Shown here piece by piece: positions 20,859 through 28,929 of a stretch of 64,000 bases of DNA. Below the pieces are notes generated by a model that did not search any database, was not told where the DNA came from, and worked only from the letters and a program-made list of their open reading frames with translations. The position numbers and the translations under genes were made by a program. The first letter of the stretch is position 1. Each line of letters begins with the position of its first letter. The stretch is from an uncultured Acidimicrobiales bacterium. Its GTDB lineage: Bacteria; Actinomycetota; Acidimicrobiia; Acidimicrobiales; SZUA-35. The stretch spans positions 62,001 through 126,000 of the forward strand of contig CALKZY010000006.1 of assembly GCA_938002965.1 (NCBI GenBank), given 5' to 3'.

Positions 20859-21098
20859 GTGGATTGCGAAAGTGCGATCAAGTCAGTCCGGTACAACGAG
20901 CGCGGTGCGTCGCTGGTCGAGTACGCCATTGCCCTGGCAGTGATTCTGACACTCAGCGTGATTGCCATCGAAAACCTCACCGGAGCATCGGGTGCGTACC
21001 TAAGCCAAACCGGTGAAGACATTGGCCGAGCTCCCGAACATGTCGCTGACCTCGAACCCAGCCTGCCCGAGCCTCCGGATTGGATTCGCAATCCATGA
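20859..21098 (+). CDS. Flp-type pilin-like small protein
   Basis: A 79-residue protein with a short positively charged leader, then ERGASLVEYAIALAVILTLS, which resembles the class III signal and helix of Flp/Fap pilins (processing before the G/A-x4-E-Y core by a TadV-type peptidase). The C-terminal part is short and acidic. The GTG start at 20859 is tentative. Its last bases overlap the next gene as ATGA. It heads a four-gene cluster of pilin-like proteins; no Tad ATPase, secretin or prepilin peptidase gene is nearby. Confidence 0.7.
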   Translation: MDCESAIKSVRYNERGASLVEYAIALAVILTLSVIAIENLTGASGAYLSQTGEDIGRAPEHVADLEPSLPEPPDWIRNP

Positions 21099-21685
21099 CG
21101 ACGTCTGCTGACAGCGGTGGCAGCGAACGGGGTGCCGTCCTAGTAGAGATCGCACTGGTGACACCGGCCTTCCTACTGTTGATCTTCGGAATCTTCGAAC
21201 TCGGCTTCTTGTTCAGAGACTCGCTCACCACCGAAAACGCCAGCCGGGAGGCCGCCCGCTCCGCCAGCACCAAGGGCCGGGCCCCGGAGGCCGACTTCTT
21301 TATCATTCGGTCTGCCGAGAACGGGCTAGCCGCTATGGACCTGCAATCGCTTGAGTACCTGGTGGTCTTCAAAGCGACGGGCCCGGGAGATGAAGTTCCT
21401 GACAGCTGCCGAACGGCGTCGCAATCCGGGTTATGCAACCGATACACGGCGGCTGACTTCTTTGCCAGCCTTGACGATCTCAACGGGAACGACACCGGCA
21501 ACTTCCGATGCGGAAGTCTCGACTCATCATGGTGCGCCACCGACCGAGAAACCCAGGCATCAACCGGGCTGGACTACATCGGTGTGCACGTCGAGACCAA
21601 TCATGGCTTTCTGACCGGAGCATTCGGCTCAACCACCTCGTTGGGTGCCACCACAGTCCTTCAGATCGAGCCTGATCGACGATGA
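21095..21685 (+). CDS. TadE-like pseudopilin
   Basis: About 196 residues. SERGAVLVEIALVTPAFLLL is a TadE-type leader and transmembrane helix; the remainder is an extracytoplasmic domain with several cysteines (SCRTASQSGLC, FRCGSLDSSWC) that may form disulfides. The start was taken at the ATG overlapping the preceding stop. It overlaps the next gene by ATGA too. It probably belongs to a Tad-type pilus or surface apparatus; the exact role is unknown. Confidence 0.78.
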   Translation: MTTSADSGGSERGAVLVEIALVTPAFLLLIFGIFELGFLFRDSLTTENASREAARSASTKGRAPEADFFIIRSAENGLAAMDLQSLEYLVVFKATGPGDEVPDSCRTASQSGLCNRYTAADFFASLDDLNGNDTGNFRCGSLDSSWCATDRETQASTGLDYIGVHVETNHGFLTGAFGSTTSLGATTVLQIEPDRR

Positions 21686-22272
21686 TGCCAAATCTGCTCT
21701 ATCCACTCCGAAAGGGAAACGACGCTTCGCTTCGTCGCCGCGTCCCCCGCGACCACAGCACTGAACGGGGTGCCGCCCTTGTCGAGTTGAGCATCGTCGC
21801 CCTCTTGCTGGCCACCGTGGCCCTTGGAACCCTGGAGCTGGGAATGGCCTGGAGCGACGCCCAACTTGTCAACCAGGCCGCCCGATCTGGCGCCCGGGTG
21901 GCGGCACAGTTGAGCGACGATGCCGACGCTGACGAACACGTTGTCGACGCGGTTGAGGCCGGCCTCGGTCGGCTAGCCGTCAACCCAATTCGAATCGTCG
22001 TATACGACGCCGGCGCGACCGATGGGTCGATGCACAACTCCTGCCTCCGACTTTCGTTTCCGGGCAACAGGCACTGCTCGATTTATGACGAACAGCACTT
22101 GACCACATTCAGCCAAGGAAACTGGCCACCGTCCCGGCGAACATCATCGATAGACAGCGCGGTCTACGTGGGCGTGGAAGTTGCGGTGGAGCGGCCCATG
22201 TTTACCGGCCTGCTCGGTTCCGGGGCCATGACCATCACCGAAACCGCCGTCATGAGAGTCGAGGCGCGCTGA
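21682..22272 (+). CDS. TadE-like pseudopilin (second copy)
   Basis: A 196-residue protein with the leader and helix TERGAALVELSIVALLLATV preceded by about 28 basic residues. An extracytoplasmic domain follows, with one pair of cysteines (SCLRLSFPGNRHC). It is homologous in layout to the gene just upstream, with which it overlaps. Confidence 0.78.
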   Translation: MMPNLLYPLRKGNDASLRRRVPRDHSTERGAALVELSIVALLLATVALGTLELGMAWSDAQLVNQAARSGARVAAQLSDDADADEHVVDAVEAGLGRLAVNPIRIVVYDAGATDGSMHNSCLRLSFPGNRHCSIYDEQHLTTFSQGNWPPSRRTSSIDSAVYVGVEVAVERPMFTGLLGSGAMTITETAVMRVEAR

Positions 22273-22273
22273 A

Positions 22274-23884
22274 ATGACGGCGACTCAGAATCGAAGCGAG
22301 GGTGGGTACGTCTTGGCGCAAACGGCGTTACTCCTAATTCCACTGATGATCTTCGCTGCCTTTGCCACCGACATCGGTTCCTGGTACGTGCAAAGCCAGA
22401 AGTTGCAACGGGCCGCAGACGCCGCAGCTCTAGCAGGAGTCACTCAACTCCCCGACTTGGACAAGGCGATCACCGAGGCCCGAGCGGTGGCTACTCGCAA
22501 CGGTCTGGTTGATCAGACACCGACCGACAACACCGACTTCGATACGGGGCCACTCCCCCAGCTTGAGGTAACCAGCCCAAAGGCGGGCGTCCTGGAGGTG
22601 GCGGTCAAACGCCGAGAACCGTCGTTCCTCGGACGTCTTGTCTTGGATTCGATCGTCGTCGAGCGGTTTGCTATTGCCGAGTTCACCAACGACGTCTACC
22701 TCGGAAATCCAACGTCGGGCCTGGGAACCGGCACCATCTCCCCCGCCGACCTCGGCATGCCCAACGATCAGACGTGGCTGGCTCTGAACGCATACTGCTG
22801 GGATAAGCAACGAGGAGATCTGTTCGCCTCCGGCTTCTACTCGGGGCCGTTCGCCGGTGGGACGCGAACCTGCGGCCCGACCCCCGGCCAGATCGCCACG
22901 GCACCGCAGGCCCACCCAAATCCCAACTACGACCCCGACGCTTATGTGTTCGTGGTCGAATCTCAACCCTCATCGGCTCCGCTCGATATCTCTATCTTCG
23001 AGCCTGGGGCAGGCTGCCCCGAAGTGAACTCGACCAACGACGCTTCGTCGTCACCACGCCTGCACTACCGCCTGTACGGACCCAACCTGCGCACCAACCA
23101 CCGTCAGTTTGTGGACACAAACTCACCGATCAGGGAAGGTCTGTTGCCGACTGACGCCTGTGTCGCTAATAGCCCGACGGGCGACGGCTGGTGGCCGGTG
23201 GGCCAGAATCTGACCGTCCCCGGATCCGATGGCGGCTACTACTATCTGCAGCTGGGCACCCGAAACCCAGACATCAACGACTTGGATCCGGCCGACCCGT
23301 TTTGGGAGGAAATCGGCATCAACTTCTTCTCGCTGAAGACAACACGATCGGGAACCTCGCAGTTGTGCGCCTTTACCGCCGCCGACCCTACCTGCCCACA
23401 GCTCTACGCCCTCGAATGGCTACCGCTGTGGCGGGAGCTACCGAGCAGCGAGGCCGACTTCTTTCTAGCCGAAGTACCGGAGGGCCACCGCGGCTCGACG
23501 ATGGTCGTAACCCTGTTCGACGCCGCCGACGGTGTGGACAATATCCAGATCGCCGATCCCAGCGGTCGAGCTGTGCCCTTCGAGTGGCGCTACGTTGACC
23601 GATCCCTCGGACAAATGTCAGGCAACGGTTACTTCGAGACCGACTATGCAGCGCATACCGCTACGTGCAATTGGGCCGGTTCGCCCGGTAACCCGTGTTT
23701 GGAAACAAGGGTCTACTCAAACTTCAACGATCACCTCGTGCAAATCAGCATCGACATTCCACCGGACTACACCTGTGGCGGCGACTGCTGGTGGAAGGCA
23801 AGATACACGACAGCCCTCGCTCCAGGTGACAGAACGGTCTGGGCTATAGCGATGACCGGTGATCCTGTTCGTCTTGTTGAGTAG
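22274..23884 (+). CDS. TadG/Tad-like surface protein
   Basis: A 536-residue protein. An N-terminal helix is followed by DIGSWYVQSQKLQRAADAAA, typical of the Flp-pilus assembly TadE/TadG-like family. The remaining ~450 residues are a secreted domain rich in Pro, Thr, Trp and Cys, with no recognised enzyme motif. It begins one base after the previous stop. Its last 41 bases overlap the 3' end of folC on the other strand. Confidence 0.78.
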   Translation: MTATQNRSEGGYVLAQTALLLIPLMIFAAFATDIGSWYVQSQKLQRAADAAALAGVTQLPDLDKAITEARAVATRNGLVDQTPTDNTDFDTGPLPQLEVTSPKAGVLEVAVKRREPSFLGRLVLDSIVVERFAIAEFTNDVYLGNPTSGLGTGTISPADLGMPNDQTWLALNAYCWDKQRGDLFASGFYSGPFAGGTRTCGPTPGQIATAPQAHPNPNYDPDAYVFVVESQPSSAPLDISIFEPGAGCPEVNSTNDASSSPRLHYRLYGPNLRTNHRQFVDTNSPIREGLLPTDACVANSPTGDGWWPVGQNLTVPGSDGGYYYLQLGTRNPDINDLDPADPFWEEIGINFFSLKTTRSGTSQLCAFTAADPTCPQLYALEWLPLWRELPSSEADFFLAEVPEGHRGSTMVVTLFDAADGVDNIQIADPSGRAVPFEWRYVDRSLGQMSGNGYFETDYAAHTATCNWAGSPGNPCLETRVYSNFNDHLVQISIDIPPDYTCGGDCWWKARYTTALAPGDRTVWAIAMTGDPVRLVE

Positions 23885-25220
23885 TGTTCATGGCAACGAG
23901 CAAATGCTGCCTGATTTCGGCTGCCACATACAGGCTTCCGCTGACGAAGATCAGGTCGTCATCTGCACACACTGAAACCGCCCTGGTGATGGCGTCCTGC
24001 GAGTCGACGATCGTTTCGGGAGTGACCCCCATTTGCAGCGCAGCGGCCGTAAGCTCGTCGGCTGGCACGGCTCGATTAGAGTCAGCCTGGGTGCAGATGA
24101 CGGCATCGAAGTCGCGAATTCGGAAGGCCTCAAGCATTTCCTTGGGGTGCTTGCCCTGCAGGATTCCGACGACGAGAACCCAGGACCCTGTTCGGGCCAT
24201 GCTCTCGATCAGGGTTTGCGTTGCCGTGGCGGCGCCGTCTGGGTTGTGAGCCCCGTCGATGGCCACGGTGGGATTGCGAGCCACGATCTCAAATCGAGCT
24301 GGCAGTTCGACTCGAGCGAAGGCGGCGTCGAGCAATTCACGGTCGATCTCGCGGTCGATCAATGCTTCGACTGCGGCAACGGCGGTAGCAAAGTTCTGGC
24401 CCTGATGGCGTCCGTGAAACGGGATAAAGAGCTCGTTGTATGTCCCATGGACCGTATGCAGATCGATGACGCGACCCCCGACGGCAATCTCGTTAGCGGC
24501 AATGGTGAAGTCATCGCCGGCTTCCCAAACGGAAGCGGATGCTTCATTGTCAAAGTGCCGACGGAGCTCACCCATTGGTGAACCCAGCACAACACGGGAT
24601 TCGGGTTTGATGATGCCGGCCTTCTCGGCCGCAACCTCGTGCTGCCAGTCAGCCCCGCCCGTCGTGTGGTCTTTGCCGATATTCGTGAACACCGCAACGT
24701 CCGACTCGATGACGTTGGTGGCGTCGAAGCGTCCGAGCAGACCAACTTCCACTACCGCCACCTCAGTGCCTTGTTCAGCGAACCAGACGAAGGCAATGGC
24801 GGTCAGCAGTTCAAATCGACTAGGGGTGATTTCGAGCTTGGTTTCGACCTCGGCCAGAAGGTCTACGATGCGGGCGAAGTCCTCGTCAGGAATCTCGTTT
24901 CCGTCCCAAACAATTCGTTCGTTGACCCGACCCATGTCGGGGCTGGTGTAGAGCGCCACGGACAGACCAAGTTCCTGCAGCAGGGCAGCAGTAGCCCGGG
25001 CGGTCGACCCTTTGCCGTTTGTTCCCGTCAGGTGGACCGTGCGGTAAGCGAGGTGAGGGTCGCCGAGCGCCTCCATGAAGGCCGCCATGGCATCGAGGGA
25101 CAACCCCTCAGTTTTTCCGGCGGTCGGCATCACGGGCGCGGGGTCTGTGAAGCGGTCGGCTCGCCCACCTTCAAGGTTGGTGTGGCGATCGATGTAGTCC
25201 AAAGCGGACTTGTAATCCAT
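23844..25220 (-). CDS. folC: Folylpolyglutamate/dihydrofolate synthase
   Basis: A Mur-ligase-family protein of about 458 residues with the ATP loop HLTGTNGKGSTARATAALL, the metal-binding VVEVGLLGRFDATNVI segment and the late AIDGAHNPDG motif. It adds glutamate to folates, and probably to dihydropteroate. The start at ATG 25220 (MDYKSALDYI) gives the usual FolC N-terminus; a start nine codons earlier is possible. Confidence 0.92.
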   Translation of the reverse strand: MDYKSALDYIDRHTNLEGGRADRFTDPAPVMPTAGKTEGLSLDAMAAFMEALGDPHLAYRTVHLTGTNGKGSTARATAALLQELGLSVALYTSPDMGRVNERIVWDGNEIPDEDFARIVDLLAEVETKLEITPSRFELLTAIAFVWFAEQGTEVAVVEVGLLGRFDATNVIESDVAVFTNIGKDHTTGGADWQHEVAAEKAGIIKPESRVVLGSPMGELRRHFDNEASASVWEAGDDFTIAANEIAVGGRVIDLHTVHGTYNELFIPFHGRHQGQNFATAVAAVEALIDREIDRELLDAAFARVELPARFEIVARNPTVAIDGAHNPDGAATATQTLIESMARTGSWVLVVGILQGKHPKEMLEAFRIRDFDAVICTQADSNRAVPADELTAAALQMGVTPETIVDSQDAITRAVSVCADDDLIFVSGSLYVAAEIRQHLLVAMNTTQQDEQDHRSSL

Positions 25221-25305
25221 AGCCCTAATGTAAGGCCTCGAAGGCAACGACGGGCGCGCCTACATAGCCCGATTTGACGAGACCAGGTTGTGGCGAGATC
25301 GCCGC

Positions 25306-26571
25306 TTAAGAGGCTGCCCGTTGATCGTCGGTGATCTCGGAGCGGGGAACCAGCGTGGGGTTGACCCGTTCCAGCACAACTTCAGCGTCGATGACACAGC
25401 GACCGACGTCTTCACGACCGGGCACATCGAACATGATGTCCAGAAGAACTTCTTCCAGGATGGCCCGCAGACCCCGTGCGCCGGTTCCTCGCAGCACGGC
25501 CTGGTCGGCGATGGCCTCCAGGGCGTCCTCGGAGAACTCGAGCTCCACGTCTTCCATCTCGAAGAACTTCTGGTACTGCTTGATCAGAGCGTTCTTCGGC
25601 TCGACCAGTATCTCGATCAGAGCTTCGCGGCTCAGCTTGGACACGGTGCCAACGACCGGCAGACGGCCGACGAACTCAGGAATGAGGCCGAACTTGAGGA
25701 GATCCTCAGGCAGCGCCTCGGCGTAGAAGTCTTCGACCGGCTCGGTGGATTCTTCTTCATCGGAGGATGAAAGAAACCCGATGGTCCGCTTACCCAGCCG
25801 CTTTTCGATGATGTCTTCGATCCCGGCAAACGCTCCGCCGCAGATGAACAGCACGTTAGCGGTGTCGATCTGAATGAAGTCCTGGTGAGGATGCTTGCGG
25901 CCGCCCTGTGGGGGAACCGAAGCGACAGTGCCTTCAAGAATCTTCAACAGCGCCTGCTGTACGCCTTCACCTGATACATCTCTGGTGATCGAGGGGTTTT
26001 CGCTCTTACGGGCGATCTTGTCGATCTCGTCGATGTAGATGATGCCGGTTTCAGCCCGCTTGACGTCGAAGTCAGCTGCCTGAATGAGCTTGAGCAGGAT
26101 GTTCTCGACGTCTTCGCCCACATAGCCGGCCTCGGTGAGAGCGGTGGCGTCGGCAATGGCGAACGGAACGTTCAGCATGCGGGCCAGCGTCTGGGCGAGA
26201 AGCGTCTTGCCCGAGCCGGTGGGCCCCATCAGTAAGATGTTGGACTTGGCCAACTCAACGTCACTGGAGCCACTTGAGTATTGGATCCGCTTGTAGTGGT
26301 TGTAGACCGCTACGGAGAGGATCTTCTTGGCGGCGTCTTGGCCGACGATGTACTCGTCGAGGAACTGGTTGATCTCGCGAGGCTTCAGTAGCTCGTCGAA
26401 GTTCAGCTCTGTGCCTTCGGCCAGCTCCTCTTCGATGATCTCGTTGCAGAGGTCAATGCACTCATCACAAATGTAGACGCCGGGCCCGGCGATGAGTTTT
26501 TTGACCTGCTTCTGCGACTTTCCGCAGAACGAGCATTTCAGGAGCTCGCTTCCTTCGCCGAACTTGGCCAC
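25306..26571 (-). CDS. clpX: ClpX, ATP-binding subunit of ClpXP
   Basis: A 421-residue ClpX with an N-terminal C4 zinc domain (CSFCGKSQ ... CDECIDLC), Walker [13 protein letters not shown], the pore loop GYVGEDVEN, Walker [13 protein letters not shown] and the IGF-type ClpP-docking loop (GFLSS region). It unfolds tagged substrates for ClpP, whose gene is 12 bases upstream. Confidence 0.96.
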   Translation of the reverse strand: MAKFGEGSELLKCSFCGKSQKQVKKLIAGPGVYICDECIDLCNEIIEEELAEGTELNFDELLKPREINQFLDEYIVGQDAAKKILSVAVYNHYKRIQYSSGSSDVELAKSNILLMGPTGSGKTLLAQTLARMLNVPFAIADATALTEAGYVGEDVENILLKLIQAADFDVKRAETGIIYIDEIDKIARKSENPSITRDVSGEGVQQALLKILEGTVASVPPQGGRKHPHQDFIQIDTANVLFICGGAFAGIEDIIEKRLGKRTIGFLSSSDEEESTEPVEDFYAEALPEDLLKFGLIPEFVGRLPVVGTVSKLSREALIEILVEPKNALIKQYQKFFEMEDVELEFSEDALEAIADQAVLRGTGARGLRAILEEVLLDIMFDVPGREDVGRCVIDAEVVLERVNPTLVPRSEITDDQRAAS

Positions 26572-26583
26572 GTGAAATCCTCC

Positions 26584-27255
26584 CTAGGACTCCACCGCTC
26601 GAATTGCGCCGCTGGTGTCCACAGCGTCCCGCTCTGCGATCACTTCATCTATGATGCCGTATTCCTTTGCCTCTTGCGCAGTCATGACGAAATCACGATC
26701 CATGTCCTGGGCCAGCTTGTCTGCGGGCTGGCCGGTGTGGCGAGCCAACACAGCTTCCATCGTGTCTTTGATGCGCTCAATCTCTTTGGCGGCGATTTCA
26801 AGATCAGACACTTGACCCTGGGCACCCGTGTAGGGCTGGTGGAGCAAGACTCGGGCATTGGGCAGCGCCAGGCGTTTGCCTGGGGCTCCAGCCGCCAACA
26901 AGATGGCAGCGGCCGATGCGGCCTGACCGAAGCAGATGGTGGCTACATCGGGCTTGATGTAGGACATCGTGTCATAGATGGCGAACATGCCATTGACGTC
27001 GCCGCCAGGTGAATTGATGTAGAGGCTGATGTCTCGATCGGGGTTCTCCGATTCGAGGTGCAGCAGCTTGGCGCACACCACGTTGGCCACATCCTCGGAG
27101 ATCGGAGTGCCGAGGAACAAGATGTTGTCCTTCAGCAGGCTGGAGAACAGATCGCGGCCGATGGTGCCCCGAGGTGTGTCCTCGTAGATGGTCGGGATGG
27201 TGTAGCTAGCTGTGGGTGAAAGGTGGTTCACGCTGTGTTCCTGTGAGTGAGTCAT
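26584..27255 (-). CDS. clpP: ClpP protease subunit
   Basis: A 223-residue ClpP. The nucleophile lies in CFGQAASAAAILLAAG, the His in LLHQPYTGAQGQ, and the acidic residue in the DRDFVMTAQEAKEYG region. The motif usually reads GQAASMGA, so residues next to the Ser vary (AAA). Only one clpP is in the window, whereas actinobacteria often have two. It sits between tig and clpX in the typical order. Confidence 0.94.
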   Translation of the reverse strand: MTHSQEHSVNHLSPTASYTIPTIYEDTPRGTIGRDLFSSLLKDNILFLGTPISEDVANVVCAKLLHLESENPDRDISLYINSPGGDVNGMFAIYDTMSYIKPDVATICFGQAASAAAILLAAGAPGKRLALPNARVLLHQPYTGAQGQVSDLEIAAKEIERIKDTMEAVLARHTGQPADKLAQDMDRDFVMTAQEAKEYGIIDEVIAERDAVDTSGAIRAVES

Positions 27256-27287
27256 CCTGTTGGCGTTCGTTGTTGCCGATTCCGGCC

Positions 27288-28631
27288 TTATTCTTCTTCG
27301 TCCTCAGGGAGTTCTAGTGCATCGGGGCTGACTTCCGCGCCGTCCTCGTCCACTAGCTTTGTCCGCTCCACTACCCAATCCAAGGTCTTGCTCTTGAGCA
27401 AATCAGATCGGACGCTGGGCAGTTGGCCGGCTTCGGCGAATTCTTGGCGAACCTCGTCAGAGGATCGGTCAACCTGGGTGGCGACTTTGTCGATCTCTTC
27501 AGTGAGTTCGTCGTCGGTGACGGCGATGTTCTCGTTGGCGGCGATGGCCCTCAGCACCAGGTCAACCTTGGCTGAGGTGTGAGCCGACTCTCGGAGTTCA
27601 TCCATCATCGACTCCTGGTCTTGGCCACTGTACTGCATGTACTGCTCAAGACTGAGACCCTGGGCTTGAAGTCTCATTGCCATGTCCTGCACGCGGTTTT
27701 CGACCTCGTTTGAGACCATGGCCTCGGGCACGTCTTCTTCGTCGACCAGGGCAGCGAGAGCGGTCACCACGTTGTTTCGTCGGGCGGCGTTCGACTGGTG
27801 CACTCGGCTCTGTTCCATCCGCTTGCGGTAGTCGGCCCGCATGTCTTCGGCGGTGGCGAACTCGGAGTTTTCGCTAGCCCACTCGTCGGTGAACTCAGGT
27901 AGCGACTTCTCTTGGACCTCGTTGACTTTGACGGTGAATTCGAGCGGCGGCTCCTCGCCGTCCTCGTCGCCGGGATAGTCAGCTTCGAACTCCATCTCGT
28001 CGCCAGCCGAGGCGCCCGTCAGCTGCTCGTCGATTTCGGGAATGCCGGTGGCACCAGATCCGACCTCGTAGATGTAGTTTTCCGTGGTCATGCCGGGGAT
28101 TTCGGCGCCGTCGTGAACGGCCCGGATGTTCACGTCAACCCGATCACCTTCGGCCGCTGCACGTTCTACCGTGTCATACTCGGCGTTCTGGGAGCGGACC
28201 CGATCGAGCGCCTCATCAACCTCGGAGTCGTCGACCTCAGGCTTGGGAACCTCGACTTCGAACGAGTCGTAGCCGGATACCTCAACGCTTGGGCGAACCT
28301 GCACCACGGCATCAAACGCCACCGGACCGTCTTCGGCACCGGCAGTGATGTCAATCTCCGGCGGAGCGATGACATCAACCTCGTGCTCGATAACAGCCTG
28401 GGTGTAGTAGTTGGGCAAAGCCTGACGGAAAGCCTCCTCGCGGGCGAAGCCCTGACCGATCCGGGCTTCGAGTACTTTGCGGGGCGCCTTGCCGGGGCGG
28501 AACCCGGGCATGCGGACCTCTTGGGCCAAGCGCTTGAATGCAGCGTCGAGGTCATTTTCAAACTCGGCCTCTTCGAGCTCGACGACCACCTTGACCTTGT
28601 TGCCCTCCAGGGCTTCAACAGACGATTTCAC
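27288..28631 (-). CDS. tig: Trigger factor
   Basis: About 447 residues. The N-terminal ribosome-binding domain carries the signature MPGFRPGKAPRKVLEARIG; a PPIase domain follows (AAEGDRVDVNIRAVHDG) and then a long helical C-terminal chaperone domain with an acidic tail. The start is set at GTG 28631, because KSSVEALEGNKVKVVVELEE then forms the normal N-terminus and a TACACT -10 sits seven bases upstream, suggesting a leaderless mRNA. Confidence 0.92.
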   Translation of the reverse strand: MKSSVEALEGNKVKVVVELEEAEFENDLDAAFKRLAQEVRMPGFRPGKAPRKVLEARIGQGFAREEAFRQALPNYYTQAVIEHEVDVIAPPEIDITAGAEDGPVAFDAVVQVRPSVEVSGYDSFEVEVPKPEVDDSEVDEALDRVRSQNAEYDTVERAAAEGDRVDVNIRAVHDGAEIPGMTTENYIYEVGSGATGIPEIDEQLTGASAGDEMEFEADYPGDEDGEEPPLEFTVKVNEVQEKSLPEFTDEWASENSEFATAEDMRADYRKRMEQSRVHQSNAARRNNVVTALAALVDEEDVPEAMVSNEVENRVQDMAMRLQAQGLSLEQYMQYSGQDQESMMDELRESAHTSAKVDLVLRAIAANENIAVTDDELTEEIDKVATQVDRSSDEVRQEFAEAGQLPSVRSDLLKSKTLDWVVERTKLVDEDGAEVSPDALELPEDEEE

Positions 28632-28638
28632 CCATAGA

Positions 28639-28644
28639 AGTGTA
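28639..28644 (-). promoter_or_regulatory. Leaderless -10 of tig
   Basis: TACACT on the minus strand, seven bases before the GTG start of trigger factor, with no Shine-Dalgarno between. Confidence 0.5.
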
Positions 28645-28776
28645 TCCACCAGCCCCGACATTAAGTGGATGGCGTTCGCTTCGATTCAACATGGCGTCGC
28701 TTCCTCGATCTAGCGACGAATACAGGGCCAAATCTGCCACCGCCCGAGCGGAAACCGGGTTAGAGTGTTGGTCGAC

Positions 28777-28851
28777 CGGGATGTGGCGCAGTTTGGCTAG
28801 CGCACCTGCTTTGGGAGCAGGGGGTCGGGAGTTCAAATCTCCCCATCCCGA
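28777..28851 (+). tRNA. tRNA-Pro (TGG anticodon)
   Basis: A complete cloverleaf: acceptor CGGGATG/CATCCCG, D arm GCGC...GCGC, anticodon stem CCTGC/GCAGG around TTTGGGA (anticodon TGG), T arm GGGAG-TTCAAAT-CTCCC and discriminator A. CCA is not encoded. The 3' half from the anticodon loop onward is the attachment core of the integrated element downstream, and the gene remains intact. Confidence 0.96.
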
Positions 28852-28852
28852 C
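28810..28852 (+). repeat. att core copy 1 (inside tRNA-Pro)
   Basis: The 43 bases from the first base of the anticodon loop through the base after the discriminator recur at 40602, 41797 and 43048. This copy is inside the functional tRNA gene and marks the left boundary of the element. Confidence 0.93.
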
Positions 28853-28901
28853 TAGTAAACCAGCGGGTTCTACCGACTCGTTTGGGGCGGCAAAGGGCCA
28901 C

Positions 28902-28922
28902 TGGTAGCCATTTTGGTAGCCA
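28902..28922 (+). repeat. Integrase arm-type repeats, left end
   Basis: Two TGGTAGCCA direct repeats start 12 bp apart, 50 and 62 bp beyond att core copy 1. The same octamer pair at the same spacing accompanies the other core copies. Confidence 0.7.
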
Positions 28923-28929
28923 GCCTGCC

